The notes under the pieces were generated by a model. The model worked only from the letters and a program-made list of their open reading frames with translations. It was not told the origin of the DNA and made no database searches. The position numbers were made by a program, and so were the translations under genes. From assembly GCA_015068335.1 (NCBI GenBank), contig SVKT01000017.1, forward strand, positions 1 through 19,146: a stretch of 19,146 nt of DNA, written 5' to 3'. The stretch is from Oscillospiraceae bacterium. GTDB taxonomy: Bacteria; Bacillota; Clostridia; Oscillospirales; Oscillospiraceae. Positions 1-7,330 of the stretch are shown piece after piece (positions within the stretch are counted from its first letter, which is position 1; each line of letters begins with the position of its first letter).

Positions 1-567
1 GGCGGCGGCTCCATCTGCATCACCCGTGAGACCAAGGGCATCGGCCGCGGTCAGGCTACCTCCGTCATCGACGTGGCTGCCGAACGCGACAAGTACTTTG
101 AGGAGACCGGCGTCTACGTGCCCATCTGCGCCGACGGCGGCATCGTGCAGGACTATCACATTACCCTGGCTCTGGCTATGGGCGCGGACTTCTGTATGCT
201 GGGCCGCTACTTCTCCCGCTTCGATGAATCCCCCACCAGCAAGGTGCTCATCAACGGCAGTTATATGAAGGAGTACTGGGGCGAAGGCAGCGCCCGCGCC
301 CGCAACTGGCAGCGCTACGATATGGGCGGCGCCGCCAAACTCTCCTTCGAGGAAGGCGTGGACTCCTACGTCCCCTACGCCGGCTCTCTGGCCGACGGTA
401 TGGCCACCACACTGGCAAAGGTACGCTCTACTATGTGCAACTGCGGTGCTCTTACCATTCCCGAACTGCGCGACAAGGCCAAGTTGACGCTGGTCTCCGC
501 CGTTTCCATCGTGGAAGGCGGCGCCCACGACGTTATGCTCAAAGACTCCGCCGGCAGCAATAAGTAA
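1..567 (+). CDS. guaB: IMP dehydrogenase, C-terminal part (5' end outside window)
   Basis: The enzyme oxidises IMP to XMP with NAD+, the committed step of guanine nucleotide synthesis in the cytosol. The frame is open from the first base and gives 188 residues before TAA. The visible part begins at the catalytic loop GGGSICITRE, whose Cys (residue 6 here) is the thioimidate nucleophile. It continues with the phosphate-binding segments ADGGI and GADFCMLGRYF, the flap-like WQRYDMGG, and the conserved tail SVSIVEGGAHDV. About 300 upstream residues, including the start of the TIM barrel, are missing because the window begins inside the gene. A strong intrinsic terminator follows 19 bases after the stop, so this is the last gene of its unit. 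GMP reductase is the main alternative, but the EGVDSYVPYAG segment and overall pattern match the roughly 500-residue clostridial IMPDH type. No frameshift is visible. Confidence 0.93.
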   Translation, partial: GGGSICITRETKGIGRGQATSVIDVAAERDKYFEETGVYVPICADGGIVQDYHITLALAMGADFCMLGRYFSRFDESPTSKVLINGSYMKEYWGEGSARARNWQRYDMGGAAKLSFEEGVDSYVPYAGSLADGMATTLAKVRSTMCNCGALTIPELRDKAKLTLVSAVSIVEGGAHDVMLKDSAGSNK

Positions 568-586
568 ACGATCCCCGTAAATGATA

Positions 587-618
587 ACGCCCGAGGGTAA
601 ATTCCCTCGGGCGTTTTT
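587..618 (+). terminator. Intrinsic terminator after guaB
   Basis: An 11-bp perfect stem (587-597 with 604-614) closes a 6-base loop and runs into five T residues on the plus strand. It lies between guaB (plus) and the end of the minus-strand membrane-protein operon. The minus-strand flank is less T-rich (gcgttatcattt), so it may end that operon only partly. Confidence 0.93.
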
Positions 619-622
619 CCGT

Positions 623-955
623 TTATGCGCTCTTTTTTCGAAGCAAATATACCCCCAGCGCGCAGAGCCCTGCGCCCAGCAGTATGGCCAGCAGATAGAA
701 ATACAGCACAACAGGGACAAGCAGATCCCATCCGGTCACCACCTGACAGGCGATCTCACAGCACAACAGGGCATAGAGAACCACTCCAATAAAAATCCAC
801 CGGTTTCCCTTTCTTTGCCCGGACCGCGACAGTATAAACCACACTCCGCCGCCCAGCAGGCAGCATACCCAGAAAATCCAGCAAAGAGGGCTTTCCGGAT
901 GGAACGGGATCATATGCATCCCAACTTCAATCCCCTGCAACAACGCAAACTGCAT
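623..955 (-). CDS. Small polytopic membrane protein, unknown function
   Basis: This 110-residue product has about three hydrophobic segments (near residues 25-42, 50-72 and 80-103) and a basic C-terminal end (LLRKKSA). I recognise no family. The chosen ATG has GAAAGGAG seven bases upstream; an in-frame ATG two codons earlier (961) would sit only one base from that site, so it is less likely. It is the last gene of the XRE/PstS-like operon, 18 bases after the gene before it, and ends just before the guaB terminator hairpin. Location on the minus strand with four tightly spaced genes supports it as real even though a long antisense frame also exists. Membrane location is predicted from hydropathy by eye; the function is unknown. 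Confidence 0.72.
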   Translation of the reverse strand: MQFALLQGIEVGMHMIPFHPESPLCWIFWVCCLLGGGVWFILSRSGQRKGNRWIFIGVVLYALLCCEIACQVVTGWDLLVPVVLYFYLLAILLGAGLCALGVYLLRKKSA

Positions 956-973
956 AAACATTCTCCTTTCGGG

Positions 974-1408
974 TCAGGTTTCAGAGGCAACACCGCGTTT
1001 CAAATACAGTGCCCACAAAAGCCATACCACCCCCAATGCAGCCGTCGCGGCATAGCAGAGGTCAAAATCCGAAAGCAGACCCAACAGGCCGTACAGCGGC
1101 GTCACAAAGACACCTGCCAGCAAGAGGGCGGGAAGCATCAAAAAGGAAGCCTCCGGCCCGCCGGAGCGTACCAGCAGACTCAGCACACCTGCCGCAACAG
1201 TCAGGGCGCTCAACCGCACCGCCCAGCGCACACAGGATACATTCTTTCGTTTCCGGTAAAACAACAAAACGCAGACGGACAGATACAGGACGCTGGACAG
1301 GATTTGCAGCGCGCCCACATCCCAACTCCACCAGAAATGCCCCAGATTGGCGGCGAAGACCGCTGCGTAGACCGCAGCCATAAGAAGCCACATCCATTTA
1401 TTCTTCAT
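974..1408 (-). CDS. Small polytopic membrane protein, paralog of the preceding gene
   Basis: The 144-residue product has four hydrophobic stretches separated by short basic loops such as YRKRKN. It resembles the upstream gene product (1398-1844) in length and layout and in the matching third-to-fourth helix region (GVFVTPLYGLLG here, VVFVSPLHGITG there), so the two are probably diverged duplicates. The ATG at 1408 is preceded by AGAGGTG at suitable spacing and overlaps the end of the upstream gene by 11 bases, which suggests translational coupling. A longer open frame extends upstream to 1567, but that part is encoded inside the neighbour and has no ribosome site. No known domain is recognised. 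Confidence 0.75.
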   Translation of the reverse strand: MKNKWMWLLMAAVYAAVFAANLGHFWWSWDVGALQILSSVLYLSVCVLLFYRKRKNVSCVRWAVRLSALTVAAGVLSLLVRSGGPEASFLMLPALLLAGVFVTPLYGLLGLLSDFDLCYAATAALGVVWLLWALYLKRGVASET

Positions 1409-1844
1409 CGCACGCACCTCTCTTCCTGCGGATTTGGTACAGAAAATATCCGTGAAGCCCCAGCCAGACCAGCAGTATCGCCCCGCACGCAGGCAGCAGC
1501 CACGGCGCGGAAAAGCCGGTGATCCCGTGAAGCGGCGACACAAAAACGACGACCGACAGCATCGCAAGCACTTCCAAAATATGCGGCACTTTCACCGCGC
1601 TTACCACCAATGCCAGCCCTAATGTGGCAAGCAAAGCCACAGTAATGCTCAGCGAAAAGATCAGATATCCCTTGCTTTTACGATTGATGATGAGATACGC
1701 GATCCAGAATAAAAGCACCAGCGCAGTCATCAGCACATTTAACACAGAAGGCTTTCCCCGTCCGTCATAAAAGTGATTGAAATTTACCCGGCCGGCCAGA
1801 AAACTTATCAGCAGCATACCGTAAATCGAAAAAGCATCCCGCAT
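1398..1844 (-). CDS. Small polytopic membrane protein, unknown function
   Basis: The 148-residue product has about four membrane segments, a basic inter-helix loop (INRKSKG) and a basic-then-acidic tail (QIRRKRGACDEE). The start is set by AAGGAGG seven bases before the ATG at 1844; a further in-frame ATG at 1871 has no such site and lies inside the upstream gene. It begins 10 bases after the PstS-like gene ends and overlaps the next gene, so all are cotranscribed. It shares the FVSPLHGITG-type motif with the downstream paralog. I do not recognise a family. Association with a membrane-anchored solute-binding protein suggests a role in the same envelope complex, but this is inference from position only. 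Confidence 0.76.
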   Translation of the reverse strand: MRDAFSIYGMLLISFLAGRVNFNHFYDGRGKPSVLNVLMTALVLLFWIAYLIINRKSKGYLIFSLSITVALLATLGLALVVSAVKVPHILEVLAMLSVVVFVSPLHGITGFSAPWLLPACGAILLVWLGLHGYFLYQIRRKRGACDEE

Positions 1845-1854
1845 AAAGGCCTCC

Positions 1855-3051
1855 TTACTGTAAAGCCACATACCCCGTCTTTTCGATGATCTCCTGTCCC
1901 TGTGCAGACAGGATCCAGTCCAGAAATGCCGCCAGTTTCGGGTTACTTTCCTGAGGCGCCGGCCCTCCGATGTCCGAAACGGTCACTGCGTAGAACTCCG
2001 AGGCGATGGGGTAACTGCCGTCCCGGATCGTTTCCCTGGTCGGCTCCACGCCATTGAGCGCCAGCAGGCGGATGTCACCGTTTTTCACCATCTCGGTGGA
2101 GTAGAATCGGAAGGAAAAACCGATGGCGTTGCTGTGGTTGCGGTAACTGGCCACTTCGGTGATGATACCGCCCATTCCTGCGATGCGGTCCCGCTTCTCC
2201 GGTTCCAGCAGGGGCAGTCCCTCCATCAGCCGTTGGAGGGCAGACTGGCTTCCGCTGTTCTCCGCACGCTGGAAGGGACGAATGGATTGCCGTTTTCCGC
2301 CCACGTCTTTCCAATTTTTGATCTCTCCGGAGTAGATGCCCCGGATCTGCTCCACCGTCAGGCTCGCCACCGGGTTTTTGCTGTTCACAAAGAACACAAA
2401 CGCTTCTTTTCCAATAGGAGTATAGTGAAACTCCTTGCCAGTATTTTTAGCCATTTCCTGCTGTGCAGCCGAGGGAGCCGCCACGAAGATCACATCGGTC
2501 TCTCCCTTGACAAGGCGCTCGTAGGCGTCAATGGTGCCTCCGCACTGCACAGATCCCTGGTAATGCGGGTACTCTCCTTCCGGATAGACCGCCTGCGCGA
2601 AGGCCGCGTAAATGGGATACAGCGCCGTGGCGCCATCCACGCGCACCGCCCACGGGTTGTCAAATTTGAGTGTGGATTCTGCGTTCAACGTCACCAGTTT
2701 GTTCTCCTTCTGGAACGGCTGGTACTCCCACAGCAGGAGTTGGCGGTCATCCACGGTGGGGATGCTGTCCTCATAAGCGCCAAAGCCCACGTAGACTGCG
2801 CAGCAGAGAAGCACGCAGGAAAATACTCCCCACAACACGCGCTTTTGTTTCCTGTTCAATGTTACGGCGCAGATCACGCACAGCGCCAGCGCAAGAGCAA
2901 TCCCCACGATGGGAACGACTCTCGTCACGTACAGCGGAAACATTCCGAAATTGCCAAACAGATAAAGCAAAAACGTGCCTGTGCCAAAAATCAGCACGAT
3001 GGGCAGGACGAGCAGGATCTTCTTCAACACGGTTTTCCAGTTCACTTTCAT
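1855..3051 (-). CDS. Membrane-anchored PstS-like substrate-binding protein
   Basis: The product has 398 residues. Three hydrophobic segments (about 12-35, 40-64 and 71-91) precede a periplasmic-binding-protein-like domain from about residue 118 to the end. That domain shows PstS hallmarks: DGATALYPIYAAFA near its start, the hinge region GETDVIFVA, the segment LTVEQIRGIYSGEIKNW, the putative oxyanion site RAENSGSQSALQ and the GFSFRFY segment. PstS proteins bind phosphate for an ABC importer, normally as lipoproteins; here there is no lipobox and the anchor has several helices. No pstC, pstA or pstB lies nearby, so a sensing role is as likely as uptake, and the ligand is not known. The start ATG overlaps the stop of the upstream XRE gene (ATGA), implying coupled translation. 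Confidence 0.85.
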   Translation of the reverse strand: MKVNWKTVLKKILLVLPIVLIFGTGTFLLYLFGNFGMFPLYVTRVVPIVGIALALALCVICAVTLNRKQKRVLWGVFSCVLLCCAVYVGFGAYEDSIPTVDDRQLLLWEYQPFQKENKLVTLNAESTLKFDNPWAVRVDGATALYPIYAAFAQAVYPEGEYPHYQGSVQCGGTIDAYERLVKGETDVIFVAAPSAAQQEMAKNTGKEFHYTPIGKEAFVFFVNSKNPVASLTVEQIRGIYSGEIKNWKDVGGKRQSIRPFQRAENSGSQSALQRLMEGLPLLEPEKRDRIAGMGGIITEVASYRNHSNAIGFSFRFYSTEMVKNGDIRLLALNGVEPTRETIRDGSYPIASEFYAVTVSDIGGPAPQESNPKLAAFLDWILSAQGQEIIEKTGYVALQ

Positions 3052-3500
3052 ACACCCTCCAATTCCCGCAGTTCCCTGCGCACTTCCTCCAAATCAAAGG
3101 AGGAGCAAATCCTTCCGTTTTCCCGATCCAAGGCGCGATAATGCTGGGAAATGATATTCTGCTGGATCTTGTAACCGCAGCAGGTCTCCACGAACCGCCA
3201 CCAGACCTTGCCGCCCATCGTTTTGGGATACGTGGGCTTCTGCTCCGCAAAGGCCAGCGCAAGGATCATATCCTCCGCCTCGCCGCCCAGCAGACCGGCC
3301 AGCACCTGGCTGCGCTCAAAGATACTGCAAAAGGCAACCGCTCCCATCCAGCCCAGAGAGGCGCGCCCCTTTTCGATCTCCACCAGCGTCTTTTTGGAGA
3401 GGCCAAGCACCTTGGCCATCGTTTCCTGTGTAAAACCATATTCCGTTCTGACCAGTTTCACCTGCCGGTCCATTTCCGTTACAAAGCGATGCTTGTCCAT
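3048..3500 (-). CDS. XRE-family helix-turn-helix regulator
   Basis: This 150-residue cytosolic protein carries an XRE-type helix-turn-helix at about residues 14-48 (VKLVRTEYGFTQETMAKVLG, then LSKKTLVEIEKG). The C-terminal 100 residues contain no domain I know and end in an acidic and basic helix (EEVRRELRELEG). The ATG at 3500 has GGAGG seven bases upstream; the open frame continues to 3608 but that extension covers the promoter and a terminator hairpin. The gene is first in an operon and its stop overlaps the start of the PstS-like gene. A perfect palindrome on its own -10 box strongly suggests autorepression. The effector is unknown; the partner membrane proteins could supply a signal. Confidence 0.88.
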   Translation of the reverse strand: MDKHRFVTEMDRQVKLVRTEYGFTQETMAKVLGLSKKTLVEIEKGRASLGWMGAVAFCSIFERSQVLAGLLGGEAEDMILALAFAEQKPTYPKTMGGKVWWRFVETCCGYKIQQNIISQHYRALDRENGRICSSFDLEEVRRELRELEGV

Positions 3501-3516
3501 AGCCCCGCCTCCTTTT

Positions 3517-3551
3517 AGTGTAATTTTACACTTTTTGGATTCTTTTGTCAA
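3517..3551 (-). promoter_or_regulatory. Sigma-A-type promoter with palindromic operator for the XRE operon
   Basis: On the minus strand TTGACA (3551-3546) is followed after exactly 17 bases by TAAAAT (3528-3523). The perfect inverted repeat AGTGTAA-tt-TTACACT (3517-3532) covers the whole -10 box. A repressor bound there would block RNA polymerase, and the first gene, an XRE protein 17 bases downstream, is the obvious candidate. Protein binding is inferred, not shown. Confidence 0.85.
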
Positions 3552-3565
3552 TTGGAACTGTCTGT

Positions 3566-3605
3566 AAAAGCAACAGAGCCGCAGCGATTCGCTGCGACTC
3601 TGCTT
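3566..3605 (-). terminator. Intrinsic terminator of the PadR-DUF2812 operon
   Basis: A 13-base stem (3574-3586 with 3590-3602, one G-T type mismatch) with a 3-base loop starts 6 bases after the last DUF2812 stop codon and is followed on the minus strand by TTGCTTTT. It separates this operon from the promoter of the downstream XRE operon. Confidence 0.88.
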
Positions 3606-3608
3606 CAT

Positions 3609-4688
3609 TCAGTTCAAAAGCGCGGCAAAGGCAGCCAGATTTTCCAGAAGGCTCTCTGCGCCTTCATACGTCATAAAGATCACCCGGCTTCCTTTCCGGA
3701 GCAGCAGGTTCTGGAAGCCCCATTCATCCGTTTCCAGATACCAGGCCTCCTCCACCAGAGGTGTTTCCAGCGGCAGCAATCCATCCCGCTCCGCGATCTG
3801 CCGCGCCATACGCCCCGCCTCCCAGGGGAGATAGAAGTCGTAGTACTTTCCCTGGGCAAGCAGGCCTTTGTTCTCACGGTCACTCTGGATCGTCCACCAC
3901 TGTTCCCGGGTATGCCAGTTCTGCCAGCGGATGGCCTCCACTTCCATCAGTTCCGGCATCTCCACGGCGGGAATTGGCTCTTCATAGAAACTCTGCGGCT
4001 GGTAAGGGGTATTCCCGTACAGCACTCCGGCAGCAAGGCTTAGAAGAAAGACCCACTCCAAAATAAGCATCAGCAGCATCATCCACTGGGATAACCGATA
4101 GGGCTTCCGGTGAGGCTGGGGAACACCGGCATTCAGCGCTTTCAAATAGACTCTGCGCCGCCACGCAGCAAAGGACAACACCAGTACCATCCCCAGCAGC
4201 GCTCCCATACGGGGCAGCCAGATGACCATAGGCCGCCAACTTTCCACTTCCCGGATAAAGTAACCGTCGACCAGCAGATTGAATCCCAGAAGGAGCGCCA
4301 GCACCACCACCCAGAAGCCCGCAAGGAAACGAATTGTCTTTCGGGACTGCCGCTGCTGATAATCATAGCCGGCGGCCTGTACCTGCGGGTCGGTGTTCAG
4401 TTCCGGCGCTTCCGGATCATCGCAGCGCCAGACACGGTAACTCCCATCTATGGAGCACACGTACTTCCAGCCCAGTTCCAGATAGATCTCCTGTGTCTGT
4501 ACGTCCGGGCGATCCGTATCGCCTCTGACCGGTTCCAGCCGGAAGCGAACGACTTTCGGTTCCTCCCGCCAAAAACAGGCATACAGTTTCTTATACTCAT
4601 ACACAAACCGACCCTTTGCGGCCTGATCTTCCAGCCACGCCTGCTCCATAGCAGGATCGTAGAGGAATAAGGGTCTTAACCGAACCAT
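3609..4688 (-). CDS. DUF2812 domain membrane protein (third of three)
   Basis: The 359-residue product has an N-terminal soluble DUF2812-like domain: LYDPAMEQAWLEDQAAKGR, then LGWKYVCSIDG and the motif CDDPEAPELNTDP near residue 95. Three hydrophobic segments follow (about 121-144, 154-176 and 200-226), then a soluble C-terminal region of about 130 residues. DUF2812 proteins are commonly next to PadR regulators, but their biochemical role is not established to my knowledge. It is the last gene of the PadR operon and the most diverged of the three copies. The ATG at 4688 lies five bases after GAGGAGGG; a GTG two codons earlier (4694) would overlap the upstream stop but sits too close to the ribosome site. 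A terminator follows directly. Confidence 0.86.
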   Translation of the reverse strand: MVRLRPLFLYDPAMEQAWLEDQAAKGRFVYEYKKLYACFWREEPKVVRFRLEPVRGDTDRPDVQTQEIYLELGWKYVCSIDGSYRVWRCDDPEAPELNTDPQVQAAGYDYQQRQSRKTIRFLAGFWVVVLALLLGFNLLVDGYFIREVESWRPMVIWLPRMGALLGMVLVLSFAAWRRRVYLKALNAGVPQPHRKPYRLSQWMMLLMLILEWVFLLSLAAGVLYGNTPYQPQSFYEEPIPAVEMPELMEVEAIRWQNWHTREQWWTIQSDRENKGLLAQGKYYDFYLPWEAGRMARQIAERDGLLPLETPLVEEAWYLETDEWGFQNLLLRKGSRVIFMTYEGAESLLENLAAFAALLN

Positions 4689-4690
4689 AC

Positions 4691-5824
4691 TCACCCTCCT
4701 CTCACGATGTACATTGCGCCCTTTTTCGCCGGATACACCAGAAGATCCACGAACGCAGCCTGTTTCAGAGGCACATTGGCCCGCAGAGAATATACCAGAG
4801 ATCCGGTGCGAAAAAGCAGCAACTGCTCACCGTCTCCGGAGATGGACAGCGCCTCATCATAGGCTTCGTTTTCTATGGATTCCAGCGCCGCTTCGGGATG
4901 CTCTTTGAGGAACTGCTTCTGTTTTTCCCGATACAAGGCTTCTGCAAGTCCCTCTGTACGCAGGCGGTCTGCGGCGCTGGCAATGTACTCGTTTTCGCTC
5001 CTGCGCTGCATCATTTCACAGCGCAGGGGATTCAGCGGCGTTCTGCGGGAAACATAGCCATCAAAATCATACTGCCACTCGCTGCCGGTTTCTTCTGTGA
5101 TATCCTCCACCGCTATGCCAATGATTTTTTCCTCCTGCCGTCTCAGCATACTGGATTCCACCGTGCGAAAACTGAATGCCAACCAGAAAATCACATATAG
5201 CACCGCTGCCAGACGCCACCAACGGCGGTTTTTGCGCCAATCACGGCTCTGCTGCGGCACGACACCGGCTTTGAATTGTCTGCGCAGGCCGTGGATCAAC
5301 CGCAGCCTGCGGACACACAGTACCACCAATGCGGGATACAGCACGAATGTACCCAGCAAGAAAAAGCCATTGAGAAGCAGCAGCATCTCCAACAGGGAAC
5401 CGGCCGCAAACCACGGGCCAATGATAAAAAGCAACGGAAACAGCAGCAAAATCAAAATCTGGTGCCACGCGCCCTTCAACTGTTCCTCCCACGCCCAGGC
5501 ATAGGAGAGGCTGTCGGTAAACAGTTCCGGTATTTCAGGGTCGTCGCAATAGAAGATCTCAAACTCTCTGCCAAAACAGTCGACATACTGCCAGCCCATT
5601 TCCTCATAGGCATCGATCCGCTGCAAGAAAGCCTCCCGGCTTTCCGGTCCCTGGGGATGAATGCGTACACGGCTCTGCTGCGGCTCAGTCTTTTCAAAAA
5701 CGGAAAACCAGCCCTTCACTTCTTTCAGGCGCCAGCCGGCGGCCGCTTCCTCTTCCAGCCACTGCTCCACAGCACCGGGATTCCACAATTCAACCGGACT
5801 CAACATCCGCTTTTTGTTTTTCAT
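4691..5824 (-). CDS. DUF2812 domain membrane protein (second of three)
   Basis: The 377-residue product shows the same plan as its neighbours: an N-terminal DUF2812-like domain with LWNPGAVEQWLEEEAAAGW, EMGWQYVDCFG and CDDPEIPELFTDS, then two or three hydrophobic segments between about residues 120 and 230, then a soluble C-terminal domain of about 145 residues rich in charged amino acids. The ATG is preceded by AAGGAGGTG with six-base spacing, one of the strongest sites in the window. It lies 12 bases after the first DUF2812 gene and runs almost into the third. It is expected at the cytoplasmic membrane. Function is unknown. The shared LW[DN]PGA[IV]EQWLEEEA stretch makes it closest to the first copy, so the tandem array probably arose by duplication. 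Confidence 0.87.
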   Translation of the reverse strand: MKNKKRMLSPVELWNPGAVEQWLEEEAAAGWRLKEVKGWFSVFEKTEPQQSRVRIHPQGPESREAFLQRIDAYEEMGWQYVDCFGREFEIFYCDDPEIPELFTDSLSYAWAWEEQLKGAWHQILILLLFPLLFIIGPWFAAGSLLEMLLLLNGFFLLGTFVLYPALVVLCVRRLRLIHGLRRQFKAGVVPQQSRDWRKNRRWWRLAAVLYVIFWLAFSFRTVESSMLRRQEEKIIGIAVEDITEETGSEWQYDFDGYVSRRTPLNPLRCEMMQRRSENEYIASAADRLRTEGLAEALYREKQKQFLKEHPEAALESIENEAYDEALSISGDGEQLLLFRTGSLVYSLRANVPLKQAAFVDLLVYPAKKGAMYIVRGG

Positions 5825-5836
5825 AACAGCACCTCC

Positions 5837-6973
5837 TTACGAAAAGGCTGCAACCACCTGTGCAAAGGCTTCCACGTTATCCGTCAAATCCACGGGGAAA
5901 TTGACCCACACAGAGAACACGCAGCCGTTCTTTCGGGCAAGAAACAGACGGACCTGTTCGCCGCCTTCCAGCAGCACGACCTCGTCAAAGGCAAAGTGCT
6001 CCACGGGCACTTCCTCCGCAGAAGGCCACACCTTCAAAAAGTTGTTTTTCTGCTCCGTATACAACGGCTTTGCCAACCCAGGAAGGCGCAGGCAGTAACA
6101 GTTCGTCTCCACCTGTTTCTGCTCCGGATACCGCTCCCGGATCTCATAGGACACCATCATCCCGAAAGCGCTCCGCCGCTGATAGCCGTATCCGCCCGTC
6201 CGCTCCGCAGGATCCAGCGTTTTTTCCAGTTCCTCTGCCGCCACATAGGGCAAAGGGACCTGGGGCTCTTCCAGTGATAAGGGCTGGGGCGAAAAAACAA
6301 TGGGCAGCAGATTGTTGATCATCAGCACGCCCCAGAGGATCCAGGAGAATGCAAACTCAAATACGGCTCTGCGGCGCATCCGTTTCCAGTCGCCCCGATG
6401 GGACAACTCCACACCCGCGGCCAACTGCCTCCGGACACGGCGGAGGGCTCGCATCCGAAGAAAAAACTCTACCAGAAACCACGGCAGCAGCACCAGATTC
6501 AAAGGCCATACGAGCCCGCTGCGGATCATCGTTTCCACCGGTTGTCCGGTGGAAAGCAAAACCTTCACCAGTACAGACATCGCAAGCACCACTGCCGCCA
6601 GAGAGAGCCAGTTGTTCCGGTTCTCCCGTTTCAGGCTCTTCTCCCACGCCCACTGCTGGGCCACCGGGTCGGTATTCAGTTCCGCCGCCCCGGGATCTTC
6701 ACAATAATAGACTTCATAGGTTCGGAGCTCTGCGGCAAAGTTCCAGCCAAGTTCCCGATATACTTCCCGGCGCTCCTGCCGTGCAGTCCAGTTCTCCGCT
6801 TTCTCCGGCTGCAACCGCACGCGGCAGTCCATAGGTTCCACCGCTTCCAATCGCGCCAGCCGGTTTCCGCACTCATACAGTTTCCAGCCCTGCTTTGCCT
6901 CTTCCTCCAACCACTGTTCAATGGCACCGGGATCCCATAGGGCAAGCGGTGCAGGCACAGATTTCCACTGCAT
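5837..6973 (-). CDS. DUF2812 domain membrane protein (first of three)
   Basis: The 378-residue product begins with a DUF2812-like domain (LWDPGAIEQWLEEEAKQGWK, LGWNFAAELRT, then CEDPGAAELNTDP near residue 95). Hydrophobic segments follow at about 123-143, 152-170 and 206-228, and a soluble C-terminal region of about 150 residues ends the protein. It directly follows the padR-like gene. Two starts are possible: the ATG at 6979, which overlaps the padR stop (ATGA) but lies one base from GGAGGAGG, and the ATG at 6973, which has normal seven-base spacing and is preferred here. PadR/DUF2812 pairs are a recurrent arrangement in Firmicutes, so PadR probably controls it; what the protein does is unknown. 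Confidence 0.87.
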   Translation of the reverse strand: MQWKSVPAPLALWDPGAIEQWLEEEAKQGWKLYECGNRLARLEAVEPMDCRVRLQPEKAENWTARQERREVYRELGWNFAAELRTYEVYYCEDPGAAELNTDPVAQQWAWEKSLKRENRNNWLSLAAVVLAMSVLVKVLLSTGQPVETMIRSGLVWPLNLVLLPWFLVEFFLRMRALRRVRRQLAAGVELSHRGDWKRMRRRAVFEFAFSWILWGVLMINNLLPIVFSPQPLSLEEPQVPLPYVAAEELEKTLDPAERTGGYGYQRRSAFGMMVSYEIRERYPEQKQVETNCYCLRLPGLAKPLYTEQKNNFLKVWPSAEEVPVEHFAFDEVVLLEGGEQVRLFLARKNGCVFSVWVNFPVDLTDNVEAFAQVVAAFS

Positions 6974-6975
6974 AC

Positions 6976-7287
6976 TCATACCTCCTCCCGGTCGCCGTCA
7001 GCCACACACAGTTTCAGACGGCTCAATTCCTGCCGGAACAGCGCCCGCCCCCGGTCCGTGATGGCATAGGTTCGCTTGCGCCCCTCCACCGCCGTTTCCG
7101 CGATCAGGCCTTCTTCCAGAAACTTTGCCAGAATGGTATACAGCGTTCCGGGGCCAAGCGGTACACGCCCTGCCGTGGTATCATCCACAAACTGCACGAT
7201 CTCCGTGCCGCAGCGCTCCTGTTTCAGCAGAGCGATCAGCACATAAAACATACTCTCCGTCAAAACTTTCAGGGGTTCCTTTGCCAA
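6976..7287 (-). CDS. PadR-family transcriptional regulator
   Basis: This 103-residue cytosolic protein fits the short PadR type, a winged helix followed by little else. It starts AKEPLKVLTESMFYVLIALLKQ, a typical PadR helix 1, and has the recognition and wing region PLGPGTLYTILAKFLEEGLI (about 43-62) followed by the wing GRKRTYAITDRGRALFRQEL. The start is a TTG at 7287, chosen because GGAGGTGA lies at correct spacing; the open frame reaches a TTG at 7302 but that would place the ribosome site inside the gene. It is the first gene of the DUF2812 operon and its promoter carries two palindromes, which argues for autorepression relieved by a ligand. The ligand is not predictable from sequence. 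Confidence 0.92.
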   Translation of the reverse strand: MAKEPLKVLTESMFYVLIALLKQERCGTEIVQFVDDTTAGRVPLGPGTLYTILAKFLEEGLIAETAVEGRKRTYAITDRGRALFRQELSRLKLCVADGDREEV

Positions 7288-7300
7288 AGCCCTCACCTCC

Positions 7301-7319
7301 AATATCGAAACACGATATT
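7301..7319. promoter_or_regulatory. PadR operator candidate, proximal copy
   Basis: Perfect inverted repeat AATATCG-aaaca-CGATATT. It lies in the 5' leader of the PadR-like gene, about 13 bases upstream of its TTG start and just after the predicted transcription start. The identical half-sites recur in the promoter copy at 7336-7354. Confidence 0.85.
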
Positions 7320-7330
7320 ATCTTATCCTC

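Noticed and set aside
581..1522. Long plus-strand open frame opposite the small membrane proteins
   Set aside because: Its product is rich in Gln, Arg, His and Pro with no domain, overlaps the guaB terminator, and lies antisense to four tightly coupled genes with good ribosome sites.
2134..3141. Plus-strand open frame of 335 codons antisense to the PstS-like gene
   Set aside because: Low-complexity, His/Arg-rich product with no recognisable family; the opposite strand has a clear PstS-like domain.
5276..6277. Plus-strand open frame of 333 codons antisense to the DUF2812 genes
   Set aside because: Product has no domain and spans the junction of two well-supported minus-strand genes; it is a shadow of their codon use.
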